DNA of 64,000 nt from Hyphomicrobiales bacterium (GTDB lineage Bacteria > Pseudomonadota > Alphaproteobacteria > Rhizobiales > Aestuariivirgaceae), in the NCBI GenBank assembly GCA_016710435.1, contig JADJVV010000001.1, positions 310,001-374,000 of the forward strand. The letters are read 5' to 3'. The notes beneath the pieces were generated by a model. The model was not told where the DNA came from. It was given only the letters and a program-made list of their open reading frames with translations, and searched no databases. The position numbers and the translations under genes were made by a program. Below, piece by piece: positions 45,365 through 54,376 of this stretch (within the stretch, counting starts at the first letter, position 1; the number at the start of each line of letters is the position of its first letter).

Positions 45365-46951
45365 TCAGAACACCAGCGGCTTGGCCTGCCGCACCTGCGG
45401 AATGGCCTGCACGGCTTTCAGCAACGACTCCGTCACCTCGCCATCGATTTCCACGAGGCAGATCGCGTCACCGCCCGGGGCAGCGCGGCCCAGATGGAAC
45501 GAGGCGATGTTCACGCCATTGCTGCCGAAAATGGAGCCCAGTGAGCCGATGAAGCCGGGCTTATCCGTATTCGTCACGTAGAGCATGCGCGGTCCGAAAT
45601 CGGATTCAAGATCAATGCCCTTGATCTGGATGATGCGCGGCTTGCCATCCGAGAACACGGTGCCGGCGACGGACCGTTCATACACGCCACTCTTCACAGT
45701 GAGGCGGATGTAGGTGCCGTAGGCGCCGCGCTGTGTCTGCCGCACTTCATCCACCTTGATGCCGCGCTCCTTGGCGGCGATAGGCGCGGAAACCATGTTG
45801 ATCGCTCCGAGCTGCGCCTGCAGCACGCCTGCGAGTGCCGCCGAGGTCAGCGCCCGCGTGTTCATCTCACCCACGTCGCCGGCATATTCGATGATGACAT
45901 CGGTGATCGCCGCATCGGTCAACTGTCCGGCAAACATGCCAAGCTTGTTGGCAAGCTCCACGAAGGGACGCAGCCGTGGCGCTTCATCGGCGGAGATCGA
46001 CGGCATGTTGAGTGCGTTGGTGACGGCGCCCGTCACCAGGAAATCCGCCATCTGCTCGGCGACCTGAAGCGCCACATTCTCCTGCGCCTCGTTGGTGGAC
46101 GCGCCGAGATGCGGTGTGGCCACGACATTCTCCAAACCGAAAAGTGGATGGCTGGTCGCCGGTTCGACTTCAAACACATCGAGTGCCGCGCCCGCGACCT
46201 GCTTGCTCTTCAGCGCTTCGTAGAGCGCGTCTTCATTCACAAGGCCGCCACGGGCGCAATTGATGATGCGCACGCCCTTCCGGCATTTCGCCAGCGACTC
46301 CGCATTGACGATGTTGCGGGTCTTCTCGGTGAGCGGCGTGTGCAGCGTGATGAAATCCGACCGGCGGAAAATGTCATCAAGCTCAACCTTCTCCACGCCA
46401 AGATCGAGCGCCCGCTCGGGCGAAAGGAAGGGATCGAACGCGATGACCTTCATCTTCAGGCCGATGGCGCGGTCGGCCACGATGGAGCCGATGTTGCCAC
46501 AGCCGATCACGCCCAACGTCTTGTTGAACAACTCCACGCCCATGAAGCGGTTCTTCTCCCACTTGCCCGCATGCGTGGAAGCGTTCGCCTCCGGAATCTG
46601 CCGGGCCAGCGCCATCATCATGGAAATGGCATGCTCCGCCGTGGTGATGGCGTTGCCGAAAGGCGTGTTCATGACAACGATGCCGCGCTGGCTGGCGGCG
46701 GGAATATCCACATTGTCAACGCCGATGCCGGCCCGCCCGATCACCTTGAGCCGCGATGCAGCGGCCAGAATCTTCGGTGTGACCTTGGTGGCAGAGCGGA
46801 TGGCGAGACCGTCATAGTCGGGAATGGCCGCAAGCAGCGCATCCTTGTCCTTGCCAAGATCAGGCTTGTAGTCCACCTCGATGCCGCGATCCTGAAAGAT
46901 CTTCACGGCAGCTTCGGAAAGTTTGTCGGATACGAGGACGCGGGGAGCCAT
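45365..46951 (-). CDS. serA: D-3-phosphoglycerate dehydrogenase
   Basis: A 528-residue enzyme catalysing the first step of serine synthesis, the NAD-dependent oxidation of 3-phosphoglycerate. The Rossmann motif is LGVIGCGNIGSIVADRA. The substrate Arg is in NCARGGLVNEDAL, and the catalytic His is in TPHLGASTNEAQENVA. The intervening (ASB) domain and a C-terminal ACT domain (LYVTNTDKPGFIGSLGSIFG) place it in the long type-1 class. A GGAG site precedes the ATG. serC lies 42 bases upstream on the same strand, forming a serC-serA operon. Confidence 0.97.
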   Translation of the reverse strand: MAPRVLVSDKLSEAAVKIFQDRGIEVDYKPDLGKDKDALLAAIPDYDGLAIRSATKVTPKILAAASRLKVIGRAGIGVDNVDIPAASQRGIVVMNTPFGNAITTAEHAISMMMALARQIPEANASTHAGKWEKNRFMGVELFNKTLGVIGCGNIGSIVADRAIGLKMKVIAFDPFLSPERALDLGVEKVELDDIFRRSDFITLHTPLTEKTRNIVNAESLAKCRKGVRIINCARGGLVNEDALYEALKSKQVAGAALDVFEVEPATSHPLFGLENVVATPHLGASTNEAQENVALQVAEQMADFLVTGAVTNALNMPSISADEAPRLRPFVELANKLGMFAGQLTDAAITDVIIEYAGDVGEMNTRALTSAALAGVLQAQLGAINMVSAPIAAKERGIKVDEVRQTQRGAYGTYIRLTVKSGVYERSVAGTVFSDGKPRIIQIKGIDLESDFGPRMLYVTNTDKPGFIGSLGSIFGSNGVNIASFHLGRAAPGGDAICLVEIDGEVTESLLKAVQAIPQVRQAKPLVF

Positions 46952-46993
46952 TTTGCTTCTCCAGAGGAATTGAATCGTGATGATGAATCGAAG

Positions 46994-48118
46994 TCAGGCC
47001 GTCGCCTTGGCGTAGGCCCAGTCCAGCCACGGCAGCAGCTTTTCCAGGTCCGATGTCTCGACCGTGGCGCCGCACCAGATGCGCAAGCCCGGAGGCGCGT
47101 CGCGATAACCGCCGATGTCATAGGCGGCCTTCTCGGCCTCCAGCATCTTCACCATCTTCTTCGGCACGTCTTCACTGCCATCGAGTGTGAAGCACACCGA
47201 TGTGTTGGAGCGCGTCGCCCGAACCCTGGCGAGGTGATGGGCGAAGGCCCGCTCATCAATCCACCGGCCGATCATCGCCGCATTGGCGTCAGCCCGCGCG
47301 CGCAGGCCCTTCAGTCCGCCGATCGATTGCGCCCATTCCAGCGCGACAACATAATCTTCCACGCACAGCATGGAGGGCGTGTTGATGGTCTCGCCTTCGA
47401 AGATGCCGGCAATCAGCTTGCCGCCGGAGGTCAGGCGGAAGATCTTGGGCATCGGCCACGGCGGCGAATAGCTTTCGAGGCGGGCCACGGCGCGCGGGCT
47501 GAGAATGAGCACGCCATGTGCGCCCTCGCCGCCCAGCACCTTCTGCCAGGAGAATGTCACCACATCGAGTTTGGAAAAATCCATCTCCTGCGCGAAGGCA
47601 GAAGAGGTCGCATCACAGATGGTGAGGCCTTCACGGTCCGCCGGAATCCAGGATGCATCGACGACGCGCACACCCGACGTCGTTCCGTTCCAGGTGAACA
47701 CCACGTCGCGGCTGAAATCGACTTTCGTCAAGTCCGGCAATTCACCGTAGGGGGCGATCATCTTGCGCACGTCGGGCAGCTTCAGTTGCTTGATGACGTC
47801 TGAAACCCAGCCTTCGCCGAAGCTCTCCCAGGCCAGCATGTCCACACCGCGCGGGCCGAGCAGCGACCACAATGCCATTTCCACCGCACCCGTATCCGAT
47901 GCCGGCACGATGCCGATCTTGTAGTCCGCGGGAACGCCCAGAATGTCCCGTGTCAGGTCGATGGCACGCTTCAGCCGCTTCTTGCCCTCGCCGGATCGGT
48001 GCGAGCGGCCCGTCAATGCGTTCTTGAGTTTGTCGGGGGTCCAGCCTGGGATTTTCGCGCAGGGGCCGGAAGAAAAATGTGCGTTTGCCGGCCGCACTGC
48101 CGGTGTCAGATCTGTCAT
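46994..48118 (-). CDS. serC: Phosphoserine aminotransferase
   Basis: A 374-residue PLP enzyme converting 3-phosphohydroxypyruvate to phosphoserine. It shows FSSGPCAKIPGWTPDKLKNA and HRSGEGKKRLKRAIDLTRD, typical of the alphaproteobacterial SerC branch. The PLP lysine lies in VVTFSWQKVLGGEGAHGVLI. It is the first gene of the serC-serA operon and is preceded by a conserved leader hairpin that covers its ribosome site. Confidence 0.95.
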   Translation of the reverse strand: MTDLTPAVRPANAHFSSGPCAKIPGWTPDKLKNALTGRSHRSGEGKKRLKRAIDLTRDILGVPADYKIGIVPASDTGAVEMALWSLLGPRGVDMLAWESFGEGWVSDVIKQLKLPDVRKMIAPYGELPDLTKVDFSRDVVFTWNGTTSGVRVVDASWIPADREGLTICDATSSAFAQEMDFSKLDVVTFSWQKVLGGEGAHGVLILSPRAVARLESYSPPWPMPKIFRLTSGGKLIAGIFEGETINTPSMLCVEDYVVALEWAQSIGGLKGLRARADANAAMIGRWIDERAFAHHLARVRATRSNTSVCFTLDGSEDVPKKMVKMLEAEKAAYDIGGYRDAPPGLRIWCGATVETSDLEKLLPWLDWAYAKATA

Positions 48119-48170
48119 GTTGCTCCATCCTTACAGATGGACCGGCCCCCGTTGGGGAGGGCTAGCCCGC
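48119..48170 (-). promoter_or_regulatory. serC leader RNA element
   Basis: Just before serC the minus strand reads GGGCTAGCCC, then a CCCC/GGGG hairpin. Next is TCCATC-TGTAAG-GATGGA (48141 to 48124), whose 3' arm overlaps the GGAG ribosome site six bases from the ATG. Its position and shape match the serC RNA motif described upstream of serC in Alphaproteobacteria. A ligand is not known. Confidence 0.65.
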
Positions 48171-48288
48171 AACCGCCATAGCCGTTCGCCGTGCCGCTTT
48201 GCAAGCAGCATTTGCCGCTTCTGGCATTTTGACGCGTCTTGGCAGCGCGGAATGGGCAGGTCTAGTGTGCCGAAAAAGGAATGTCGGC

Positions 48289-49080
48289 ATGGGCAACAGC
48301 GCGGGCGGCGAACTCTATCATGACCGGATGATTGGCATCCTCGAACGCCTATGGGGCGACGGATGGCTCTCTCCCGGCGGCCCCGACGAAGTGCGCCGCC
48401 TGCTGGACAAGATGGATCTTCGCGGAAAGACGGTTCTCGACATCGGCTGCGGCGCTGGCGGCATTGATGTGCAGTTGGTGAAGGAGTTCGGGGCGGCCTA
48501 TGTCTGCGGCATCGATGTGGAAGACACGGTGCTCGCCGCTGCCCGCTCCCATGCCGCAAAGCACGGCGTTGCCGATCGCATCGGCGCCGTGAAGGTAGCG
48601 CCCGGCCCCCTGCCCTTTGCACCGACTATGTTCGACATTGTTTTCAGCAAGGACTCGATCGTTCACATCCCCGACAAGCACACGCTGATGGTGGATGTCT
48701 TCCGTGTGCTGAAACCGGGCGGATGGTTCGTCGCTTCCGATTGGCTCATCGGTCATGATGATGAGCCAAGCCCGATGATGAAAGACTACATCGCCTCCGA
48801 GGGACTCGATTTCGGCATGGCCTCGCCTGCGCGCTACCGGGACGCGCTGGAGAATGCAGGCTTCACCAACATTGTCATTGCCAGCCGCAACGCCTGGTAC
48901 CGCGAAAGGGCACGGCAGGAACTGGATGCGCTCACAGGCCCGCTCTATGCCGAAGCGGTGGCAAGCCTCGGACAGATGTTCGTGGATCACAACGCCACGA
49001 TCTGGCGCAACATGATTCCCGTGCTGGATTCAGGTGAGCACTGCCCCACCCATCTGCGCGGCCAGAAGCCTAGGCCGTGA
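48289..49080 (+). CDS. Small-molecule SAM-dependent methyltransferase (phosphoethanolamine/sarcosine type)
   Basis: A 263-residue class I methyltransferase. Motif I is TVLDIGCGAGGIDVQLVKEF, and motif IV/post-motif is DIVFSKDSIVHIPDKHTLM followed by RVLKPGGWFVASDWL. This arrangement resembles phosphoethanolamine and glycine/sarcosine N-methyltransferases and related enzymes that build quaternary amines. The substrate is a guess from family and context: the next genes concern methylated-amine catabolism. The start at 48289 follows an AAGGA site. Its last 11 bases overlap the end of the convergent TetR gene. Confidence 0.75.
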   Translation: MGNSAGGELYHDRMIGILERLWGDGWLSPGGPDEVRRLLDKMDLRGKTVLDIGCGAGGIDVQLVKEFGAAYVCGIDVEDTVLAAARSHAAKHGVADRIGAVKVAPGPLPFAPTMFDIVFSKDSIVHIPDKHTLMVDVFRVLKPGGWFVASDWLIGHDDEPSPMMKDYIASEGLDFGMASPARYRDALENAGFTNIVIASRNAWYRERARQELDALTGPLYAEAVASLGQMFVDHNATIWRNMIPVLDSGEHCPTHLRGQKPRP

Positions 49081-49729
49081 TGGGCCCCTCCGGCGTGAAG
49101 TGCCGGGGGAAGAAAACGGTGGCAAGCGCAAACAGCGTCTTCAATGCTTCATCGCGCGTGTAGGGCTTGTTCATCGAGAGCATGTCGTTCCACAGGCCTT
49201 CACTGGTGAAGCGCAAGGCCCGTGCAGTGCGCACCGCATCCAGGGCGTAGCCACCATCCGCGATCAGGTCGCCGCAGATGCCTTCGAGTTGCGCGATGTA
49301 GCGGTCGTCGTTGGCGTTGCATTCCTGCTGGTAGATGGGCCGGCTCTGCACTTCGCCCCAGAAGGAGCACCAGCAGGCAATGCGCTCCTGCGTGCAGATG
49401 TCGTCATTGAAGTCGGCCGCCATCAGCGCCGCCAGGCGGTCTGCCGCGCGCGGTCCTGCCGCGGCCAGTGCCTTCTGCCAGTTCTGCCGGTACTCCTCCG
49501 CCATGAACAGCAGCGTGGCGCTGAGCAGTTTCTCCTTCGACTCGAAATGGAAATTGACGAGCCCGTGCGAAACGCCCGCTTCCGCCGCCACATCCGAAAG
49601 CGTCGTCTGTGCATAGCCCTTGCGCGACAACACCCGCATGGTCGCGGCGATGAGTTGCTGCTGGCGGACTTCGCGGCTGATTTTGCGCTGGAGGGGCACC
49701 ACGTTCGCCGACTTCGGGGCTGTCTGCAT
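49070..49729 (-). CDS. TetR-family regulator, BetI-like
   Basis: A 219-residue repressor. The helix-turn-helix is TTLSDVAAEAGVSHGLVNFH followed by FESKEKLL, almost the BetI signature. The ligand domain contains FWGEVQSRPIYQQEC, also BetI-like. BetI represses choline-to-betaine genes and responds to choline, but no betA/betB is present here. The likely target is the divergent catabolic operon starting at 49907, and the inducer may be its methylated-amine substrate. I chose the ATG at 49729; the frame is open to 49786. Confidence 0.85.
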   Translation of the reverse strand: MQTAPKSANVVPLQRKISREVRQQQLIAATMRVLSRKGYAQTTLSDVAAEAGVSHGLVNFHFESKEKLLSATLLFMAEEYRQNWQKALAAAGPRAADRLAALMAADFNDDICTQERIACWCSFWGEVQSRPIYQQECNANDDRYIAQLEGICGDLIADGGYALDAVRTARALRFTSEGLWNDMLSMNKPYTRDEALKTLFALATVFFPRHFTPEGPITA

Positions 49730-49799
49730 CTGGCTCGACTCGCTTCTGATCCCGCGCTTCGATACCACAAGGCGCTTGAAACACAACGGCGTTTTTCAG

Positions 49800-49819
49800 T
49801 TGATTGACAGTTCAGTCAA
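49800..49819. promoter_or_regulatory. Candidate BetI-like operator
   Basis: TTGATTGACAGTTCAGTCAA contains the inverted repeat TTGAC-N6-GTCAA. It lies in the 177-base region between the TetR gene and the aminotransferase gene. It resembles palindromic BetI sites in general form, and binding is inferred. Confidence 0.45.
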
Positions 49820-49906
49820 AATCATGGCAGCCTTCTGTCAAGCGATCTACCGGTCTGTGTCCGTGGCCTGCCGGGCGGTTGCCAAACCAGGAAAGCGTTT
49901 CAAATC

Positions 49907-51253
49907 ATGACCCTGCGCAACACCCGCGATCTCTCCAAGTCGAACGCCCATTTCAAGAAGGCGATCACGCGCCTGCCGCTCGGCGTGGCGTCAACCTTCC
50001 GCTACTGGGGCGAGGACCGCACGATCTACGTGAAGCACGGCAAGGGTGGCCGCACCTGGGACATGGATGACAATTGCTACGTCGACTACCGCCTGGGCTA
50101 CGGCCCGGCGATTCTCGGCTACGCCGATGAGCGCGTCGATGAAGCCGCCCGCAAGGGCATGGAGGTGGGTGGGGTCTTCGCGCTCTCCACAGAACGGGAG
50201 TTCATCGTCGCCGAACGCATGGCCAAGATGGTGCCGTCGGTGGAACTGGTGCGCTACTCCAACAGCGGCACCGAAGCAGTGATGGCCGCACTCCGCCTCG
50301 CCCGCGCCTACACCGGCCGCGACAGCTACATCCTCATCGAAGGCGCCTATCACGGCCTCTTCGATGCCGCCATGTGGATGGCCAACATGGATGCCTGGGA
50401 CCCCAACAGCGGTGTTGAGCCGGTGAAGGTGCCCTACTCCCGCGGCATCCCGCAGGCGACCCGCGAACTCGTTCACCTCACGCCCATGAACAATGCCCAG
50501 CGACTTGAAGACGTCTTCAAGAGGCACGGAGACGGCATCGCTGCCATGCTGATCGAACCGATGATGGGCAACTGCTGCGCCATTTCGGCCACGACGGAAT
50601 TCGTGCAACTCGCCCGTCGCCTCTGCGATCAATACGGCGTGCTCCTCATCATCGACGAGGTGAAGACGGGTTTCCGCGTTGCCAAGGGCGGTATCCAGTC
50701 CCTGCACAACGTGAAGCCGGACATCTGCACCTTCGCCAAGGCCATGGCCAACGGCTATCCCATCGCCGCCATCGGCGGGCGCGAAGAGGTGATGCGCACC
50801 TTCCGGCCGGGCGGCGCAGCCCATGGCGGAACCTACACGGCGCACTCCGTTTCCATGGCCGCCGCGGAACGCTGCCTGCAGATCTTGGACGAAACACCGG
50901 CCCTCGCCACACTCGCCGCCTATGGCGAGAGCCTGAAGTCCGGCATGAAGCAGATCCTCGACCGGCGTGGCATCGTGCACTCCTTCTCCGGCCACCCCTC
51001 CATGTTCGGGTTGTTCTTCGCGCCACAGCCGCCCAACGACTACCGTGCCTGGAAGAAGTCCGATTACAGTTTCTACGACAAGCTCGCCCGTCACATGCAG
51101 GACAACAACATCATCGTGGAACCGGACTCCCGCGAACCGCTGTTCATGTGCGAGGCCCACGATCAATCCTGCCTCGCCGACACGCTGCGCGCCTTCGAAA
51201 CATCCGTCGATCTGACGCTGGAGCAGGTGGAAGAGGAGCGCCGCGCCTCGTGA
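49907..51253 (+). CDS. Class III (GSA-type) PLP aminotransferase
   Basis: A 448-residue fold-type I aminotransferase resembling glutamate-1-semialdehyde aminomutase. The cofactor Asp is in LLIIDEVKTGFRVAKGG, and the PLP lysine is in CTFAKAMANGYPIAAIGG. The substrate-side motif is NSGTEAVMAALRLARAYTGR. It opens the long catabolic operon and overlaps the next gene by four bases (GTGA). It is not the heme-pathway HemL in this setting and more likely handles an amine or amino-acid intermediate of the catabolic route. Substrate unknown. Confidence 0.88.
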   Translation: MTLRNTRDLSKSNAHFKKAITRLPLGVASTFRYWGEDRTIYVKHGKGGRTWDMDDNCYVDYRLGYGPAILGYADERVDEAARKGMEVGGVFALSTEREFIVAERMAKMVPSVELVRYSNSGTEAVMAALRLARAYTGRDSYILIEGAYHGLFDAAMWMANMDAWDPNSGVEPVKVPYSRGIPQATRELVHLTPMNNAQRLEDVFKRHGDGIAAMLIEPMMGNCCAISATTEFVQLARRLCDQYGVLLIIDEVKTGFRVAKGGIQSLHNVKPDICTFAKAMANGYPIAAIGGREEVMRTFRPGGAAHGGTYTAHSVSMAAAERCLQILDETPALATLAAYGESLKSGMKQILDRRGIVHSFSGHPSMFGLFFAPQPPNDYRAWKKSDYSFYDKLARHMQDNNIIVEPDSREPLFMCEAHDQSCLADTLRAFETSVDLTLEQVEEERRAS

Positions 51254-52866
51254 GCCGCCACGACGCCATCATCGTTGGGGGAGGCCACAACGGCCTCGTC
51301 ACGGCCTGCTATCTCGCAAAGGCGGGCGTGAAGACGCTGGTGGTGGAGAAGAACGACTGGGTGGGCGGTGCTGCCGTTTCCCGCTCGCTCTATCCCGCCT
51401 TCACCTATTCCAACTGCTCCTACGTCTCCTCTCTGCTCCGGCCGGAGATCATGCGCGAACTGGAGCTGCCGAAGCACGGGCTGCAAATCCTTCCCTATGA
51501 AGGCGGCGCGGTCTTCACCCAGGATGGCGGTTATCTCGCCATGTACCGCGATCACGACGCAAACCGCCGCGAGTTCGCGCGCTTTTCTGCCCACGACGCG
51601 GAGAGCTACGACCGCTATGCCCGCGACGTGCTGCGTCACTGCCGCTTCATCCGGCCCCTCCTGCTCCGCACGCCCCCCGATCCCACCTCGCTGAAACCGC
51701 GCGACCTCTCCGAGATGGCTTACATCGGCCGCAAGATCTTCGACATGCCGGAAGAAGACATCTCCGCCATGATCCGTTTCTGGACCATGAGCATCTCGGA
51801 TTTCCTGGACGAGTATTTTGAAAGCCCGGTGATCAAGGCCTACCTCGCGGTGTCCTCCATCATCGGAACGGCCCTTGGCCCCATGTCACCCGGCTCCGCC
51901 TACGTGTTGCTGCATCACTACATGGGCGATGTGGACGGCAACATTGGCGCATGGGGCTTTGCGCGGGGCGGCATGGGCGCCATCACCCAGGCCTTGATGG
52001 CCTCGTTCAAGGCGGCAGGCGGCGAAGTCCGAACCGGTTCCGGCGTGGAGAAGATCCTTGTGAGCAATGGCCGCGCGACCGGTGTTGCACTCGCCAATGG
52101 CGACACGTTCACCGCGCCCCTCGTCATCTCCAACATGGATGTGAAGCGCACCTTCCTGAAGCACGTGGATGAACGCGACCTGCCTTCCGCATTCGTGAAG
52201 AGCGTGAAGCGCTTCAAGATAAGGGGCTCATCCGGCAAGGTGAACATCGCCCTTGATGCGCTGCCGCGCTTTCCTGCGCTGCCGGAGGATTCGCCCTGCA
52301 TCAGGGGCGACATGCATTTCACCGACTCGATCGAACGTCTCGAACTGGCCTACGACGACTGGAAGGAGGGCCGCTTCTCGCGCGATCCCTTCCTCGACAT
52401 GATGATCCCGACGACGACCGATCCCACCATGACCCCGCCGGGCAAGCACTTCATGAGCTGCTTCGTGCAATATGCGCCACCCAAAATCGAAGGCCGCGAC
52501 TGGTCAGACGCCGACCGCGACGCATTCGGCCAAACGGTGCTGAACCAGATCGAAGCATATTCACCGGGCTTCAAGAACCTCGTGCTCCACGCCGAAGTGC
52601 GCACGCCCCGCGAACTCGAAGCGGAAGTGGGTCTCACCGAGGGCAACATTTTTCAGGGCGAACTCACCTTCGACCAATTGCTCTTTAACCGTCCCGTGCC
52701 CGGCTACGCACAATACCGCTCCCCCATCGACGGGCTGTGGATGTGTGGCTCTTCCACACATCCGGGGGGAGGCGTGATGGGGGCACCCGGCCGCAACGCC
52801 GCCGCGGAAATCCTCCGCACACTGAGGAAATCATCCGGCATGGGAGATGCTTATGCCGTCCTCTGA
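51250..52866 (+). CDS. FAD-dependent oxidoreductase (phytoene-desaturase-like), first of a tandem pair
   Basis: A 538-residue flavoprotein. The dinucleotide motif is AIIVGGGHNGLVTACYLAKA at the N-terminus, followed by VEKNDWVGGAA. The C-terminal FAD motif is MCGSSTHPGGGVMGAPGRNA. These are hallmarks of the amine-oxidase/phytoene-desaturase superfamily, the PYROXD2-like branch. It starts with GTG overlapping the aminotransferase stop by four bases. The GTG is supported because the motif begins six residues later. The substrate is unknown but presumably an amine or unsaturated intermediate of the same pathway. Confidence 0.82.
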   Translation: MSRHDAIIVGGGHNGLVTACYLAKAGVKTLVVEKNDWVGGAAVSRSLYPAFTYSNCSYVSSLLRPEIMRELELPKHGLQILPYEGGAVFTQDGGYLAMYRDHDANRREFARFSAHDAESYDRYARDVLRHCRFIRPLLLRTPPDPTSLKPRDLSEMAYIGRKIFDMPEEDISAMIRFWTMSISDFLDEYFESPVIKAYLAVSSIIGTALGPMSPGSAYVLLHHYMGDVDGNIGAWGFARGGMGAITQALMASFKAAGGEVRTGSGVEKILVSNGRATGVALANGDTFTAPLVISNMDVKRTFLKHVDERDLPSAFVKSVKRFKIRGSSGKVNIALDALPRFPALPEDSPCIRGDMHFTDSIERLELAYDDWKEGRFSRDPFLDMMIPTTTDPTMTPPGKHFMSCFVQYAPPKIEGRDWSDADRDAFGQTVLNQIEAYSPGFKNLVLHAEVRTPRELEAEVGLTEGNIFQGELTFDQLLFNRPVPGYAQYRSPIDGLWMCGSSTHPGGGVMGAPGRNAAAEILRTLRKSSGMGDAYAVL

Positions 52867-54376
52867 TGCCATCGTCATCGGAGGCGGCATCAACGGTCTC
52901 GCCGCAGCGGGCCGCCTTGCGCAGGCGGGCGCGAACGTAACCCTGCTGGAATCCGCCCCCGCGACGGGCGGCATGGCAGCGCTCGCCCATCTCTGCACGG
53001 GAATCGATGCGCGGATCGAGAAGGCCTTCGCACTTTCCGCGCATGGCCTGGACTGGGTGGAACAGAATGTCTCCACCACAGCCTTATCGGCCTCCGGCGA
53101 TCATCTCGTCCTCAAGGGACCCTTTGCCGAAACGGTGGATGGTTCGCTGTCTGTGGAGGATCATGCGGCATGGAAGGCACTCCGCACCACCCTGCTCCGC
53201 AATGCCGCCCTTCTCGTGCCCTTCAAGCAGATGCCTCCGCCACGCCTCGCTCGCGATCACGGGCTGCCGCTGTGGGAGGCACTGAGGCATGGCCTCGCGA
53301 TCCGCCGCATGGGCCGCGACAACCTGCGCGAATTCATGCGCCTGATGCTCATCAACGTTGCCGATGTTCTCGACGATGAACTCACCGATGACCGGCTGAA
53401 GGGCGTGCTCGCCTTCGATACGGTGCTCGGACATCACGCCGGCCCGCGTTCTCCCAATTCCCTGCTCGGTCTCTACCATCGCATCTCTGGGCAGGTGGCG
53501 GGACGCCAGGCTGCGCTCGCTCTGCCGCGCGGTGGCATGGCGGCGATCACCACTGCGCTTCATAAAGCCGTGGCTGCGGCAGGCGTCACCATCCGGTGCA
53601 ACAGTGCCGTGACGCGCATATCCGCCGACGCCGAGCGGGTGCAGTCCGTCACGCTGGCATCGGGAGAGGTGCTCACTTCCGGATTGGTGGTCTCAGCACT
53701 GCATCCCGCCAGCACACTGCTTTCGCTGGCGGGAGCGCCGCAATTCGATACCGGCGTGGTGCGCCGCGTGCGGAACATCCGCAGCCGCGGCACCACGGCA
53801 CGGCTGAACCTCACTCTCTCCGAGGTGCCTGATTTCCGTGGAGCGGGCCATCGCAGCCGCCTCGTCATCGCGCCCTCGGTCAGCGCCGTGGAGCGCGCTT
53901 TCAACGCCGTCAAATACGGCGCATTCTCCCCCGAGCCCGTGATGGAGATAGTGCTTCCCCACGCCTTCGCCCCCGATCCGGAGAGCGGCGCACCCACACT
54001 GTCGGCACTCGTTCAATTTGCGCCCCATGATTTGCGCATGGGCTGGGCAAAAGGGAAACCCGCCTTCCTCAAGGCCATCATGGACCAGTTGGAACGATAT
54101 GCCCCCGGCATCGGAAAGCAGGTGACGGCAGCAGAGGTGATGACGCCGCACGACATCGCGGAACGCCACGGCGCACCCGGAGGCCAGTGGCACCACGCGG
54201 AGCTGTCGGTCGAACAGATGCTGTTTCTCCGGCCGGCCATCGGCCTGGCACAATATGCAACGCCCCTGCGCGGTCTCTACCTCGCCAGCGCCGCCATGCA
54301 TCCGGGCGGAGGCGTGAATGGCAGTGCAGGCTGGAATGCCGCCGGAGCAGCGCTCGCCAAGGCAGGTGCGCCATGA
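52853..54376 (+). CDS. FAD-dependent oxidoreductase (phytoene-desaturase-like), second of a tandem pair
   Basis: A 507-residue homologue of the preceding protein. It has AIVIGGGINGLAAAGRLAQA at the N-terminus and YLASAAMHPGGGVNGSAGWN near the C-terminus. The pair may form a heterodimer or act in sequence. The ATG at 52853 is preferred over one two codons upstream because GGGAG then lies seven bases away. It overlaps the previous gene by 14 bases and the next by four. Overall similarity to the first copy is only moderate, indicating an old duplication. Confidence 0.8.
   Translation: MPSSDAIVIGGGINGLAAAGRLAQAGANVTLLESAPATGGMAALAHLCTGIDARIEKAFALSAHGLDWVEQNVSTTALSASGDHLVLKGPFAETVDGSLSVEDHAAWKALRTTLLRNAALLVPFKQMPPPRLARDHGLPLWEALRHGLAIRRMGRDNLREFMRLMLINVADVLDDELTDDRLKGVLAFDTVLGHHAGPRSPNSLLGLYHRISGQVAGRQAALALPRGGMAAITTALHKAVAAAGVTIRCNSAVTRISADAERVQSVTLASGEVLTSGLVVSALHPASTLLSLAGAPQFDTGVVRRVRNIRSRGTTARLNLTLSEVPDFRGAGHRSRLVIAPSVSAVERAFNAVKYGAFSPEPVMEIVLPHAFAPDPESGAPTLSALVQFAPHDLRMGWAKGKPAFLKAIMDQLERYAPGIGKQVTAAEVMTPHDIAERHGAPGGQWHHAELSVEQMLFLRPAIGLAQYATPLRGLYLASAAMHPGGGVNGSAGWNAAGAALAKAGAP

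Noticed and set aside
49070..49729. Naming the regulator betI
   Set aside because: No choline dehydrogenase or betaine aldehyde dehydrogenase genes are in the window; only the sequence type is BetI-like.
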